64,000 nucleotides of DNA from Mucilaginibacter sp. UBA5151 (GTDB taxonomy: Bacteria; Bacteroidota; Bacteroidia; Sphingobacteriales; Sphingobacteriaceae): assembly GCA_002413785.1 (NCBI GenBank), contig DHXR01000012.1, positions 65,912 through 129,911 on the forward strand, written 5' to 3'. This document shows positions 18,633-28,279 of the stretch, in pieces. The position numbers were made by a program, and so were the translations under genes. Within the stretch, counting starts at the first letter, position 1. Each line of letters begins with the position of its first letter. The notes below the pieces were generated by a model. The model was not told where the DNA came from. It saw nothing but the letters and a program-made list of their open reading frames with translations, and ran no database searches.

Positions 18633-20021
18633 CTACAAATGTATCACCTCGCCGTAAGTATCGGCGGCAGCTTCCATTATAGCTTCGCTCATTGTAGGAT
18701 GCGGGTGGATTGATTTTATCATCTCGTGGCCTGTTGCTTCCAGTTTACGTGCAACAACACATTCGGCAAGCATTTCAGTAACATTATGGCCAATCATGTG
18801 CGCGCCTAAAAACTCGCCGTATTTGGCGTCAAATATCAATTTAACAAAACCTTCTTTAGCACCGGCAGCGCTCGCTTTACCAGAAGCTGAGAACGGGAAT
18901 TTGCCTACTTTGATCTCATAACCGGCTGCTTTAGCCCCTTTTTCGGTATAACCAACCGAAGCAACTTCGGGCGAGCAATAGGTACAGCCGGGGATATTGT
19001 TATAGTTTATTGGCTGGGGGTTTAAGCCTGCAATTTTCTCAACACAGGTAATGCCTTCCGCCGAAGCCACATGCGCCAGGGCCTGACCTTTAACTATATC
19101 GCCTATGGCATAAATGCCTTCAATATTGGTACGGTAAAAGTCGTCAACAACAACTTTACCTTTATCTGTTTTTACACCGGTTTCTTCCAGGCCGATCCCT
19201 TCAATATTGGTTGAAATACCTACGGCTGACAAAACGATTTCCGCCTCCAGTATTTCGGTTCCTGTTGCGGTTTTTACCTGCACCTTGCAAAGCTCACCGC
19301 TGGTATCAACGGATTCAACATTTGAGCTCGTCATAATATTGATCCCCTGCTTTTTCAGAATGCGGGCTAACTGTTTTGAAACTTCCTCGTCCTCAAGCGG
19401 AACAATGTTATCTAAAAATTCAACAACGGTAACTTTGGTGCCGAAAACATTATATAAATAGGCAAATTCAATCCCGATAGCGCCCGAACCAACGACAACC
19501 ATAGATGCGGGTTTTTTAGGCAGTACCATAGCCTGACGGTAACCAATCACCTTTTTATTGTCCTGCTTAAGGTTTGGTAACTCGCGCGAACGGCCGCCTG
19601 TTGCTAAAATAATATGTTTTGCTGTAAGCTGTTGCACATCACCGTTATGGGCTGTTACTTCCACAGTTCCTTTGCCTTTTAATTTGCCGGTACCGATTAC
19701 AACATCAATTTTATTTTTTTTCATTAAAAACTGAACGCCTTTGCTCATGCCATCGGCTACACCACGGCTTCTTTTCACAGTTGCTTCAAAATCAACTTCA
19801 CTGCTGCCCACTGTAATGCCATAATCTGCAGCATGGTTAATATATCCGAATACCTCCGCGCTTTTTAACAATGCTTTGGTAGGGATACAACCCCAGTTGA
19901 GGCAAATGCCACCCAGTGATTCTTTTTCAACTATCACGGTTTTTAAACCCAACTGTGAAGCACGGATAGCAGCCACATAACCGCCCGGCCCGGAACCTAT
20001 AACAATTAAATCGTAGTTCAT
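18633..20021 (-). CDS. lpdA: Dihydrolipoyl dehydrogenase (E3)
   Basis: 462 residues. FAD-binding G-S-G-P-G-G at 9-14; redox disulfide in G-G-I-C-L-N-W-G-C-I-P-T-K (C40, C45); NAD-binding V-V-G-S-G-A-I-G-I-E-F near 178; second FAD motif I-Y-A-I-G-D near 300; and the C-terminal H-P-H-P-T-M-S-E-A catalytic His-Glu pair. It reoxidises dihydrolipoamide in the pyruvate and 2-oxoglutarate dehydrogenase complexes and in glycine cleavage. No E1 or E2 genes are nearby, so it is a stand-alone shared E3. The 250 bases upstream hold no convincing gene. Confidence 0.97.
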   Translation of the reverse strand: MNYDLIVIGSGPGGYVAAIRASQLGLKTVIVEKESLGGICLNWGCIPTKALLKSAEVFGYINHAADYGITVGSSEVDFEATVKRSRGVADGMSKGVQFLMKKNKIDVVIGTGKLKGKGTVEVTAHNGDVQQLTAKHIILATGGRSRELPNLKQDNKKVIGYRQAMVLPKKPASMVVVGSGAIGIEFAYLYNVFGTKVTVVEFLDNIVPLEDEEVSKQLARILKKQGINIMTSSNVESVDTSGELCKVQVKTATGTEILEAEIVLSAVGISTNIEGIGLEETGVKTDKGKVVVDDFYRTNIEGIYAIGDIVKGQALAHVASAEGITCVEKIAGLNPQPINYNNIPGCTYCSPEVASVGYTEKGAKAAGYEIKVGKFPFSASGKASAAGAKEGFVKLIFDAKYGEFLGAHMIGHNVTEMLAECVVARKLEATGHEMIKSIHPHPTMSEAIMEAAADTYGEVIHL

Positions 20022-20269
20022 ATTTCTGATGATATTGTTTTTTAAATGATCATTTGTGTTTTGTAAGTTTTTAGCGCCAACCTTACCAGTTTCGCTTTTC
20101 GTTTTTTATCTGTTCAATAACCGGAATCCTTATGCAAACTGATGAAACGATTACATATTTTTTATGTTTTGATTTTTCATCTGGTACCTCATTTTGAATT
20201 TGTCCCAAAGCTAAGTAAAAGGCGTCAAATGCGAAAATTGACGATTTTGCTTTAAATGGATTATGAAAT

Positions 20270-21451
20270 CTAATTATAGATGTAGTCGCCATATTCCGAC
20301 TGGATGCTCACCTGTTTTTTCTCCGCTATCTCCACACGGCCGATGATCTGTGCTGCAACACCAAAACTTTCTGAGATACGGATCAGATCTTCAGCAATTT
20401 CTTCAGGAACATATAATTCCATCCGGTGACCCATATTAAACACCTTGTACATTTCGTGCCAGCTTGTTTTTGATTCTTCCTGTATCAGTTTAAACAAAGG
20501 CGGCACCGGGAACAGGTTGTTTTTAATGATATGCAGGTCATCAATAAAATGCAGTACTTTGGTTTGTGCGCCGCCACTGCAATGCACCATGCCATGTACT
20601 TTGTCCCTGTAATTATCTAATACTGCTTTAATAATGGGGGCATAAGTGCGGGTAGGGGATAGTACCAGTTTTCCGGCAGTAACATATTGATCGTCGCCAA
20701 CGGCTATAAGGTCCGTTAGGTTTTTTGAGCCCGAAAATATAAGATCATAAGGTATGGCTGAATCATAACTTTCAGGGTATTTTTCAGCAATGGTTTTGTT
20801 GAAAACATCGTGCCTGGCCGATGTCAGCCCGTTTGAACCCATACCGCCGTTGTATTCGCTTTCATAATTAGCTTGCCCGTATGAAGCAAGTCCGACAATC
20901 ACATCGCCCGGCCGGATATTGTGGTTTGAGATTACATCGGTCCGTTTCATCCGGCAGGTAACAGTCGAATCAACTATGATGGTCCTAACCAAATCGCCAA
21001 CGTCAGCCGTTTCGCCCCCGGTTGAGTAAATACCGATACCGGCATCCCTTAGTTCAGCGAGTATTTCTTCGGTGCCATTAATTATCGCTGCAATAACTTC
21101 GCCGGGGATCAGGTTTTTATTCCGGCCTATGGTTGACGATAACAGGATGTTATCTGTTGCGCCAACGCAAAGCAGGTCGTCGAGGTTCATAATAATAGCG
21201 TCCTGGGCTATGCCCCGCCAAACAGAAATATCTCCTGTCTCTTTCCAGTAAGTATAAGCTAATGAGGATTTTGTACCCGCACCGTCGGCATGCATAATAT
21301 TGCAGTAAAGCGGGTCATTTGTTAAAATATCGGGCACTATTTTGCAAAAGGCTTTCGGAAAAACCCCTTTGTCAATATTTTTTATGGCATTATGTACATC
21401 GTCTTTGGAAGCGGATACACCCCTTTTATCATATCTTTGCGAAGAAATCAT
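20270..21451 (-). CDS. purM: Phosphoribosylformylglycinamidine cyclo-ligase (AIR synthase)
   Basis: 393 residues from the ATG at 21451 (M-I-S-S-Q-R-Y-D-K-R-G-V-S-A-S-K), which matches the Bacteroides-type enzyme's start. An ATG 36 bases upstream would add a hydrophobic stretch not expected in a cytosolic enzyme. Signature segments include H-A-D-G-A-G-T-K-S-S-L-A, M-N-L-D-D-L-L-C-V-G-A and S-T-G-G-E-T-A-D-V-G-D-L-V. It makes AIR from FGAM in purine synthesis. A TATATTTG box ends four bases before the ATG, suggesting a very short or absent leader. purL lies 13 kb away. Confidence 0.93.
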   Translation of the reverse strand: MISSQRYDKRGVSASKDDVHNAIKNIDKGVFPKAFCKIVPDILTNDPLYCNIMHADGAGTKSSLAYTYWKETGDISVWRGIAQDAIIMNLDDLLCVGATDNILLSSTIGRNKNLIPGEVIAAIINGTEEILAELRDAGIGIYSTGGETADVGDLVRTIIVDSTVTCRMKRTDVISNHNIRPGDVIVGLASYGQANYESEYNGGMGSNGLTSARHDVFNKTIAEKYPESYDSAIPYDLIFSGSKNLTDLIAVGDDQYVTAGKLVLSPTRTYAPIIKAVLDNYRDKVHGMVHCSGGAQTKVLHFIDDLHIIKNNLFPVPPLFKLIQEESKTSWHEMYKVFNMGHRMELYVPEEIAEDLIRISESFGVAAQIIGRVEIAEKKQVSIQSEYGDYIYN

Positions 21452-21473
21452 GAGGCAAATATAAAGGATATAA

Positions 21474-21551
21474 ACACGAATTTTCACGAATCAAGTCGAA
21501 TTTTCACGAATTGGATTGGTGTAATTCGTACTTATTCGTGAAAATTCGTGT
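21474..21551. terminator. Inverted repeat of ACGAATTTTCACGAAT words
   Basis: An 18-base arm at 21474-21491 is exactly complementary to 21534-21551, and further copies of CGAATTTTCACGAA lie between and beyond them. It lies just downstream of the glutamine synthetase stop on the minus strand and upstream of purM. It probably acts as terminator or mRNA 3'-end stabiliser. Confidence 0.65.
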
Positions 21552-21565
21552 CTATAAATTCGTGT

Positions 21566-23740
21566 CTATTTAATAAATAGCAACTCCCTGAATTTTGGCA
21601 GCGGCCATAAGGAATCATCAACCAATTGTTCCAGTTTATCCACATGATAGCGGATCGACTGGAAAAATGGTTTTACTTTTTCATCATATTCAATCGCTTT
21701 TTCACGCAGATCTTCAATATTATTTGCTTTCTTACGTGCTGTAACTAAATCATCAATTGCCGATTTAATGAAATTTACATGTTCAGCTATTTTATTGATA
21801 ATGGCAAGCTGCGCTTTATAAGTGTCTTCATTTAAACCAAGATCTTTTAAACCTTTAACATTTTCAACCAGTTTGGTTTGATAGGTAATTGCCGCCGGCA
21901 ATATGGTATTGATGCCAAGTTCGCCTATAACACGGGCTTCAATTTGCAGCTTCTTATAAAAACTATCCAATAAAATTTCGTGGCGTGCCTGCGCCTCGCG
22001 TTCCGTAAATACATTTGTTTCTGCAAATAGAAGGGCTGTTTTATCCGATGAAAATGCATCAAGTGCTTTTGGCGTAGTTTTAATATTGGGTAATCCTCTT
22101 GCGGCAGCTTCTTTTTCCCACTCTTCACTATAGCCATTGCCTTCAAAGCGGATATTTTTCGATTCCTTAATGTATTTTTTGATAATGATCAGCAGGGCAA
22201 CATCTTTCTTTTCGCCTTTTTTTATCAGTTTATCCACATCATATTTAAACTTTGTGAGCTGGTCGGCTACAATAAGGTTCAAAATAGTCATCGGGCTTGC
22301 CGAATTGGCCGATGAGCCCACGGCGCGCAGTTCAAACTTATTGCCCGTAAATGCAAAAGGCGAAGTGCGGTTACGGTCGGTGTTGTCCCTTAAAATTTGC
22401 GGGATTTTGGGGATGCCCTGCCATAATAGTGCATCGTCCTTTATTTTTTTGCTGATCCTTGAAGTTTCAATCTCATCGAGCACATCACTTAGCTGGCTTC
22501 CTAAAAATATGGATATAATTGCCGGCGGCGCTTCATTCGCACCCAAACGGTGATCATTGTTTACTGATGCGATAGATGCCCTTAACAGGTCGGCATGTTC
22601 ATAAACGGCTTTGATGGTGTTTACAAAAAAAGCCAGGAACATCAGGTTATTTTTAGGCGTTTTCCCCGGCGATAATAAATTTTTCCCGGTGTTGGTAATC
22701 ATTGACCAGTTATTATGCTTGCCCGATCCGTTGATGCCTGCATAAGGTTTTTCGTGTAATAAAACCTTAAAATTGTGGCGCTTGGCAACCTTATCCATCA
22801 AATCCATCAGCAACTGGTTATGATCAATAGCCAGGTTGATCTCTTCGTAAATAGGGGCGCACTCAAACTGCGAAGGCGCAACCTCATTATGACGGGTTTT
22901 TAAAGGAATGCCTAATAATAAGGCCTCAGTTTCCATATCCTGCATAAATGCATATACCCGCTCAGGTATCGAACCAAAATAATGGTCCTCTAATTGCTGG
23001 TTTTTTGCAGATATATGCCCGAAAAGGGTACGGCCGGTTGAAGACAAGTCGGGGCGGGCGTTAAATAAGGCAATATCAACCAAAAAATATTCCTGTTCAA
23101 TGCCCAGTGAAGCGTTTACTTTTTCAATACCCTTGTCAAAATAATGGCAAACGTCAACTGCTGCCTTATCTAAGGCGCTCAATGCTTTTAATAAAGGGAC
23201 TTTGTAATCAAGGGCCTCGCCGGTATAGGAAACAAAGACCGTTGGGATGCACAACGTACGCGCCATAATAAAGGCAGGCGATGAAGGGTCCCAGGCGGTG
23301 TAGCCCCTTGCCTCGAAAGTATTGCGGATACCGCCGCTTGGGAAACTTGAAGCATCCGGCTCCTGCTGGGCCAGGGCGTCGCCCGAAAATTTTTCTATTG
23401 CCCCGCCATCAAGTGTGGGTTCAAAAAACGCATCGTGCTTTTCGGCTGTTGAGCCGGTGAGCGGTTGAAACCAATGGGTATAATGTGTGGCGCCCTTGCC
23501 CATGGCCCATGACCGCATGGCAGACGCAACCTGTTCGGCCAGGTCGCGCGGGATCGGCTCCCCTTTTTCAATTGAATTTACAATGCCCTGGAAAGCTTCG
23601 GTTGAAAGATATTCTTTCATTTTCTTTTTATCGAAAACATTCGCCGCAAAGAAATCTGAAATTTTAGGAGAAGGTATCTTAACCTCGGGGATTGCCCGTG
23701 TTAAAACGGCCTGTAATGCCTGGAATCGGATATTAGACAT
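21566..23740 (-). CDS. glnN: Glutamine synthetase type III
   Basis: 724 residues, the length of GSIII, much longer than GSI. Family features: an N-terminal G-K-G-A-T-H-Y-T-H-W-F-Q-P-L-T-G segment, then F-P-S-G-G-I-R-N-T-F-E-A-R-G-Y, E-Q-E-Y-F-L-V-D, R-H-N-E-V-A-P-S-Q-F-E, and G-I-N-G-S-G-K-H-N-N-W-S near residue 337, the active-site region. The C-terminal third is helical. It makes glutamine from glutamate, ammonium and ATP and works with gltBD. It diverges from the ammonium transporter across a 558-base A+T-rich region, a layout that allows shared nitrogen control. Confidence 0.96.
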   Translation of the reverse strand: MSNIRFQALQAVLTRAIPEVKIPSPKISDFFAANVFDKKKMKEYLSTEAFQGIVNSIEKGEPIPRDLAEQVASAMRSWAMGKGATHYTHWFQPLTGSTAEKHDAFFEPTLDGGAIEKFSGDALAQQEPDASSFPSGGIRNTFEARGYTAWDPSSPAFIMARTLCIPTVFVSYTGEALDYKVPLLKALSALDKAAVDVCHYFDKGIEKVNASLGIEQEYFLVDIALFNARPDLSSTGRTLFGHISAKNQQLEDHYFGSIPERVYAFMQDMETEALLLGIPLKTRHNEVAPSQFECAPIYEEINLAIDHNQLLMDLMDKVAKRHNFKVLLHEKPYAGINGSGKHNNWSMITNTGKNLLSPGKTPKNNLMFLAFFVNTIKAVYEHADLLRASIASVNNDHRLGANEAPPAIISIFLGSQLSDVLDEIETSRISKKIKDDALLWQGIPKIPQILRDNTDRNRTSPFAFTGNKFELRAVGSSANSASPMTILNLIVADQLTKFKYDVDKLIKKGEKKDVALLIIIKKYIKESKNIRFEGNGYSEEWEKEAAARGLPNIKTTPKALDAFSSDKTALLFAETNVFTEREAQARHEILLDSFYKKLQIEARVIGELGINTILPAAITYQTKLVENVKGLKDLGLNEDTYKAQLAIINKIAEHVNFIKSAIDDLVTARKKANNIEDLREKAIEYDEKVKPFFQSIRYHVDKLEQLVDDSLWPLPKFRELLFIK

Positions 23741-24298
23741 GAACTGGAATTTTAAGTGAAACGTCGGAGACCAAAATAAGAACTATACTTTATATTATGC
23801 ATAATTTTTACAGAATATAAAATAATTCCCTGTTTTTTTTAAAAAACGAGGGGGATTGCGGCATAAATTGACCTTTATAATGTTTTTGATAAAAAACGAA
23901 CGTATAAATGCGATGTTTTTTGTTTTTTGAACAAAAAATCGAATAAAATTGACTTGATCTGATCGAAAAATGAATAAATGTAAAAATTTTCTTAAAAAAA
24001 TTATTGTTTCAATTTTTCAATTGCAAAAAATTCAAAAAACGGCTATTTTTATTGCTGTTTTTTGATAAAATAATAAAAGTGGTAATTTTTTTGTTGATTT
24101 TTCAATAAAATATTTGGATTTATTAAAATTCATCTCTATTTTTAGAGAAACATTTATAAAAACAATGGTATTTTTGAATAATTCATAAAAAAGTAATAGA
24201 GAAAAGAGTGTAATTAATCATGAAAATTGCCAAATGGATTTTAAATAGGAATATCAATCAAAATAATATCAATCAAACTAAATTAAACTAAACAAACA
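23741..24298. promoter_or_regulatory. Divergent control region of glnN and amt
   Basis: 558 bases of very A+T-rich DNA with repeated T6GA tracts: TTTTTTGAACAAAAAA (about 23924) and TTTTTTGATAAAA (about 24057). A TATTTTTG box at 24169-24176 on the plus strand fits a -7 element for amt, but a -33 element at the right spacing is not evident. No coding sequence is seen. The length suggests several regulator sites or a long leader. Confidence 0.45.
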
Positions 24299-25942
24299 AT
24301 GAAAGTAAACTCAACAAAGTTCAACCTGCTCAGTTCAGTCCGACAACTGACACGTGAAAAATGGGCGCTGGGTGCAACCATCTTAGCAGGAAAAATGATA
24401 GGCTTAGGGCTTATCGTAATGGCTATCATGACAGTTCCCGGTTTATTCGGGACGTCTGCACATGCCGCTGTTGCCGCGAAAGCTGATACATCGGCCCTTG
24501 AAAGATCATTGCTGACAACAGCAACTAATTCTATCAATGCTATTAACACCACCTGGACATTGGTGGCTGCGTTTTTAGTATTTGCCATGCAGGCAGGTTT
24601 CGTAATGCTCGAAGTTGGCTTTGCCCGTAAACGTGAAACAGTAAACGTGCTGATGGAGTGTATTTTTGATACCTGTCTTTGCGGTATCTTGTTTTACGCC
24701 ATTGGTTACGCGTTTATGTTTAGCTACGGTAACGGATTTATCGGGTACCATTGGTTTTTCCTTCAAGGTACAACAGTAGGTAACCCAACAGATACCTATC
24801 TGACTACCGGTGTTCCTATTATTGCACACTGGATATTCCAGTACGCTTTTGCTGATACTTGTTCAACAGTGGTATCAGGCGCGATGATCGGCCGTACAGG
24901 TTTCCGTGGCGATATTCTTTACAGTATCGGCATCACAGGCTTCATCTATCCTATTATCGGTCACTGGGCATGGGGCCCCGACGGATGGTTGGCTACTATG
25001 GGAGCTCCGGACGCTGCCGGCAGTCACCATTTCTTTGTAAGTTTAGGTCAGGGTTTCCGCGACTTTGCAGGGTCAACTGTAGTACACACCATTGGCGGTA
25101 TCGCATCATTAGCAGGAGCTATTGTTTTAGGCCCGCGTATAGGGCGTGTTTTTGCCCGTGACGGCGGCGGTATGCCGGCTGCTCACAATTTACCTATGGC
25201 AGCTGTAGGCGGATTTATATTATGGTTCGGCTGGTATGGTTTTAACCCCGGCAGCTCACTTTCAGCAATGGACTCCATCGGTATTGGCCGTATTGCTACC
25301 AACACGACACTTGCTGCCTGCGGCGGCGGTTTTACCGCTATGATGGCTGGTTTATGGTGGGGCTCAACAAAAGGTAAATTCGATTTAGGCTTTACCATCA
25401 ACGGTTTCCTTGCTGGCCTGGTTGCCATTACCTGCCCTTGCTACTGGGTTAGCCCGCTTGGCGCAACCTTATTGGGCGGCGTTGCAGGTTTCATCGTATT
25501 TGCAGGTGTGAAATTACTTGAATATTTACGTATCGATGATCCGATCGGCGCTGTTCCGGTACACGGTTTCGCCGGTATCTGGGGTACGCTTTCACTTGGT
25601 TTGTTTGCAACCGGCCAGTTTGGTATCACCGGCCCTACCGGTCCTGATAACTCTGCTGCTAACTTAGTGAAAGGTTTATTTTACGGTGGCGATGCCAGCG
25701 TATTAAAAGCTCAGGCTATAGGTACTTTCACCATCGCTATAGCAGTGTTTGTGGTTACCTGGATTATGATGAAGCTGATTATGTTATTGCCTCATCCATG
25801 GAAACTGCGTGTTGAAGCAAAAGGTGAAACAGGCCCCGGCGGTTTGGATATGTTTGACCACGGCGCTATCGCTTACGACTATGATGACGGAGACGTGAGT
25901 TTGAGCGGCCTGTTTGAAAAAGGCGATAAAGTAACTGCTTAA
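24299..25942 (+). CDS. amt: Ammonium transporter
   Basis: 547 residues, longer than the usual ~400 because of an N-terminal hydrophobic leader (to about residue 60, with a G-T-S-A-H-A-A cleavage-like site) and a short C-terminal tail. The Amt core has eleven predicted membrane helices and family motifs: M-Q-A-G-F-V-M-L-E-V-G-F, F-A-D-T-C-S-T-V-V-S-G-A, D-F-A-G-S-T-V-V-H-T-I-G-G and G-F-N-P-G-S-S-L-S. D-D-P-I-G-A-V-P-V-H-G carries the second pore His. It imports ammonium across the inner membrane. It is divergent from glnN and followed by a porin gene. No glnK gene is present here. Confidence 0.95.
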   Translation: MKVNSTKFNLLSSVRQLTREKWALGATILAGKMIGLGLIVMAIMTVPGLFGTSAHAAVAAKADTSALERSLLTTATNSINAINTTWTLVAAFLVFAMQAGFVMLEVGFARKRETVNVLMECIFDTCLCGILFYAIGYAFMFSYGNGFIGYHWFFLQGTTVGNPTDTYLTTGVPIIAHWIFQYAFADTCSTVVSGAMIGRTGFRGDILYSIGITGFIYPIIGHWAWGPDGWLATMGAPDAAGSHHFFVSLGQGFRDFAGSTVVHTIGGIASLAGAIVLGPRIGRVFARDGGGMPAAHNLPMAAVGGFILWFGWYGFNPGSSLSAMDSIGIGRIATNTTLAACGGGFTAMMAGLWWGSTKGKFDLGFTINGFLAGLVAITCPCYWVSPLGATLLGGVAGFIVFAGVKLLEYLRIDDPIGAVPVHGFAGIWGTLSLGLFATGQFGITGPTGPDNSAANLVKGLFYGGDASVLKAQAIGTFTIAIAVFVVTWIMMKLIMLLPHPWKLRVEAKGETGPGGLDMFDHGAIAYDYDDGDVSLSGLFEKGDKVTA

Positions 25943-25970
25943 ACATCATTGTTATACAACATAATACAAT

Positions 25971-26041
25971 ACCCTTGTGTGGTTGGTTAGCTTATTTCTG
26001 CAATACCACCCGCTTTAATCAACTGCACAAGGGTTCTTTTT
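25971..26041 (+). terminator. Terminator after amt
   Basis: ACCCTTGTG (25971-25979) pairs with CACAAGGGT (26026-26034), followed directly by a T-rich tail. The 46-nt loop has a smaller internal stem. It may only partly stop transcription into the porin gene. Confidence 0.65.
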
Positions 26042-26178
26042 AAAATTGAAATTTATTACAGGATCTGCCAGGCCAAACTGTTTTATGACCTGATAAGGGA
26101 ATTCTTATGCTATAATTTTTACAATTCAATCAAACCAAAACAAATAACAAACAAAAATTACTCATCAAAAAGATTATC

Positions 26179-27351
26179 ATGAAAAAAAGAATTTTACTTT
26201 TATTATTATTTATAGTTGCATTGTCATCTGCCTATGCGCAGACAGCAACCAAGGATACTGCGAAAGTTGTACCACCACCGCCTTTTGTGTCTATGCTGGG
26301 AATGGCGCCCGGCCCGCTTACAATGACTCCAGAGCCCATAAAGGCTGGCAGTATTTATATATCAGGTGTTGCGAGCGCGTTGGCACAGGCTCAAACAGGT
26401 GTGTATCCCGGAGATAAGCCGTTGCAGTCGGATATTAGCAATGCTCAGGTTTTCATTCAGAAGATCGACGGCGTTTTTCAGTTTTATTTACAGGTGGGAG
26501 CTTATTCACTTCCGGATCTCGGCGTTCCCTATATGCGTTCCGGCCTTGCAACAAATGCCTTTTATGGTGTGTTCCCGCAGGGATTTATAAAAATTGCGCC
26601 AACAAGTACTTTCTCAATTGAGGTTGGTAAGCTTCCGACATTGATTGGCGCCGAATACACATTTTCGATTGAGAATATGAATATCCAGCGTGGTTTATTA
26701 TGGAACCAGGAAAATGCCGTAAACCGGGGGGTACAGGTAAATTACACTGCAGGCCCTATAACGATAGCTGCTTCGTATAACGACGGTTTATATTCAAATA
26801 ACTATAACTGGCTTTGGGGATCTGTTACTTATGCTGTCAACGCTACCAATACACTTGCCCTTATTGGCGGCGGCAGCACAAGCCGCACCACCATTTCTAC
26901 TCCGGTAACACCATTGTACCTGAATAACGAACAAATTTACAATTTGATCTACACCCATACCTCCGGTCAATGGACAGTAGTGCCATACCTGCAATATACT
27001 TCTGTACCTGCAAGTCCATTGCTTAGCACAATGCAGAACGCCGCAACGTATGGAGCTGTTTTGTTTGTCAGTTATGCTGTTCCCAAATCAAACTTTACAA
27101 TTCCCCTTCGTTTTGAGTACATTAACTCCACTGGAAGTGCAGCAGCCGGTGCACCCAATTTGATTTACGGCCCTGGCAGTAATGCATGGTCGGTTACTGT
27201 TACACCAACCTACCAGAATAAAAAGTTTTTTGCACGCGGCGAACTCTCTTACGTTGGCGCGGGCAATATAACGAAGGGCGCGGCATTCGGCCCTAACGGT
27301 ACTGATAATACACAAAGTCGTGCGTTGATCGAAGTAGGATTTTTGTTTTAA
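26179..27351 (+). CDS. Outer-membrane porin, OmpL/BBP2-like
   Basis: 390 residues with a signal peptide (MKKRILLLLLFIVALSSAYA, then Q-T). The mature part alternates strand residues throughout and ends in F-L-F, the barrel signature. Segments such as 'GVYPGDKPLQSDISNAQVF', the I-E-V-G-K-L-P-T-L-I-G-A-E strand, 'RGLLWNQENAVNRGVQVNY' and 'ASYNDGLYSNNYNW' match the putative beta-barrel porin-2 (BBP2) pattern. It directly follows amt, so a role in passing ammonium or another nitrogen source across the outer membrane is plausible but inferred from position only. A strong terminator follows. Confidence 0.75.
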   Translation: MKKRILLLLLFIVALSSAYAQTATKDTAKVVPPPPFVSMLGMAPGPLTMTPEPIKAGSIYISGVASALAQAQTGVYPGDKPLQSDISNAQVFIQKIDGVFQFYLQVGAYSLPDLGVPYMRSGLATNAFYGVFPQGFIKIAPTSTFSIEVGKLPTLIGAEYTFSIENMNIQRGLLWNQENAVNRGVQVNYTAGPITIAASYNDGLYSNNYNWLWGSVTYAVNATNTLALIGGGSTSRTTISTPVTPLYLNNEQIYNLIYTHTSGQWTVVPYLQYTSVPASPLLSTMQNAATYGAVLFVSYAVPKSNFTIPLRFEYINSTGSAAAGAPNLIYGPGSNAWSVTVTPTYQNKKFFARGELSYVGAGNITKGAAFGPNGTDNTQSRALIEVGFLF

Positions 27352-27482
27352 ATTAAATGAGCATGTTTTTTGAGCAAGGTCTTTAAACAGGTGAAGCGGG
27401 AAGGATATATTTTCATTAGGCCATCCCCATAAGAAAAGGCATTCAATTTTGTAAACATTAACTTAGTGTTAGCATTTTATTT

Positions 27483-27520
27483 AAAAGCCGTACTGATTTT
27501 ATCAGTGCGGCTTTTATCTT
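27483..27520 (+). terminator. Terminator after the porin gene
   Basis: AAAAGCCG...ACTGAT and ATCAGT...CGGCTTTT form a 15-bp stem with one G-T pair, a TTT loop and a following T-rich stretch. It ends only seven bases before the next gene's start codon. Confidence 0.85.
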
Positions 27521-27526
27521 TATGCC

Positions 27527-28102
27527 ATGAAAATAAAAATAATAGCTTTAGTTTTTATCCTGTTTGTTAAAATCAGCTTTGCGCAGCAGAATCTATTATC
27601 ATTTGACGAACATAATAAATATATCTATTATCAGGTGGCAGATGCGCCGGGCCTGGTCACTGATACTTTGCACGCAAAAGGATCGGCATTTTTAAAAGTA
27701 TATTATCCAAAGATCAGACTAAAACCAATAGCCGGAGAAAATATGATCAGCGGGCAGGGGAAATTTTTAGTTTATGGCGGAGTTTCAGTTTTGAAACATG
27801 AGAAGGGTGAAGTAACTTTCCAGTTTAATATAGAATTTAAAGATCAAAAATACAGGTATTGGTTAACCGGATTTATTTTTACCCCTTATCAGCGCGACCG
27901 GTATGGCAATTTTGTCGCTCAAAAGGGGATTGATATTCCTTTAGAAAGCACTTTGTCGAAATTCGAAAAAAGAGATGTGGATGCCTACCTTGATGAAACA
28001 GGTACTTTTTGTAAACAGTTTGGCGACAGGTTTAAACAATTTATTACCAATGCGCCGAAAAAAGAAGAAACTATCAAAAAAGTGGTTACTGATAAGTGGT
28101 AG
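27527..28102 (+). CDS. Secreted protein, DUF4468-like
   Basis: 191 residues with a signal peptide (MKIKIIALVFILFVKISFAQ). The mature domain starts with 'DEHNKYIYYQVADAPGLVTDTL' and has the order strand-helix-strand with 'GKFLVYGGVSVLKHEKGEV' and an R-Y-W-L-T-G-F segment. This resembles the DUF4468 (TBP-like fold) pattern of small exported Bacteroidota proteins. The C-terminal 30 residues are charged. Function unknown. TATCTTTA lies four bases before the ATG, like the close -7 boxes at purM and copA, so the leader may be very short. Confidence 0.55.
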   Translation: MKIKIIALVFILFVKISFAQQNLLSFDEHNKYIYYQVADAPGLVTDTLHAKGSAFLKVYYPKIRLKPIAGENMISGQGKFLVYGGVSVLKHEKGEVTFQFNIEFKDQKYRYWLTGFIFTPYQRDRYGNFVAQKGIDIPLESTLSKFEKRDVDAYLDETGTFCKQFGDRFKQFITNAPKKEETIKKVVTDKW

Positions 28103-28279
28103 CTTAAATACACGATTTGCATTTGTTGTTATTTTCTTAATAAAAAACCACTATAATTATTAAATACACAAAGTTGCATTTTGTTGATTGAAATAATGCT
28201 AAATGTTACAATGTTGCAATAAATAGGCAATATTTAATGTTGGTATTTCGTTTTAAATTAAAATTTAATTTCAATCGAC

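Noticed and set aside
20083..20292. 69-codon minus-strand frame between lpdA and purM
   Set aside because: Overlaps the end of purM, low complexity, no recognisable features.
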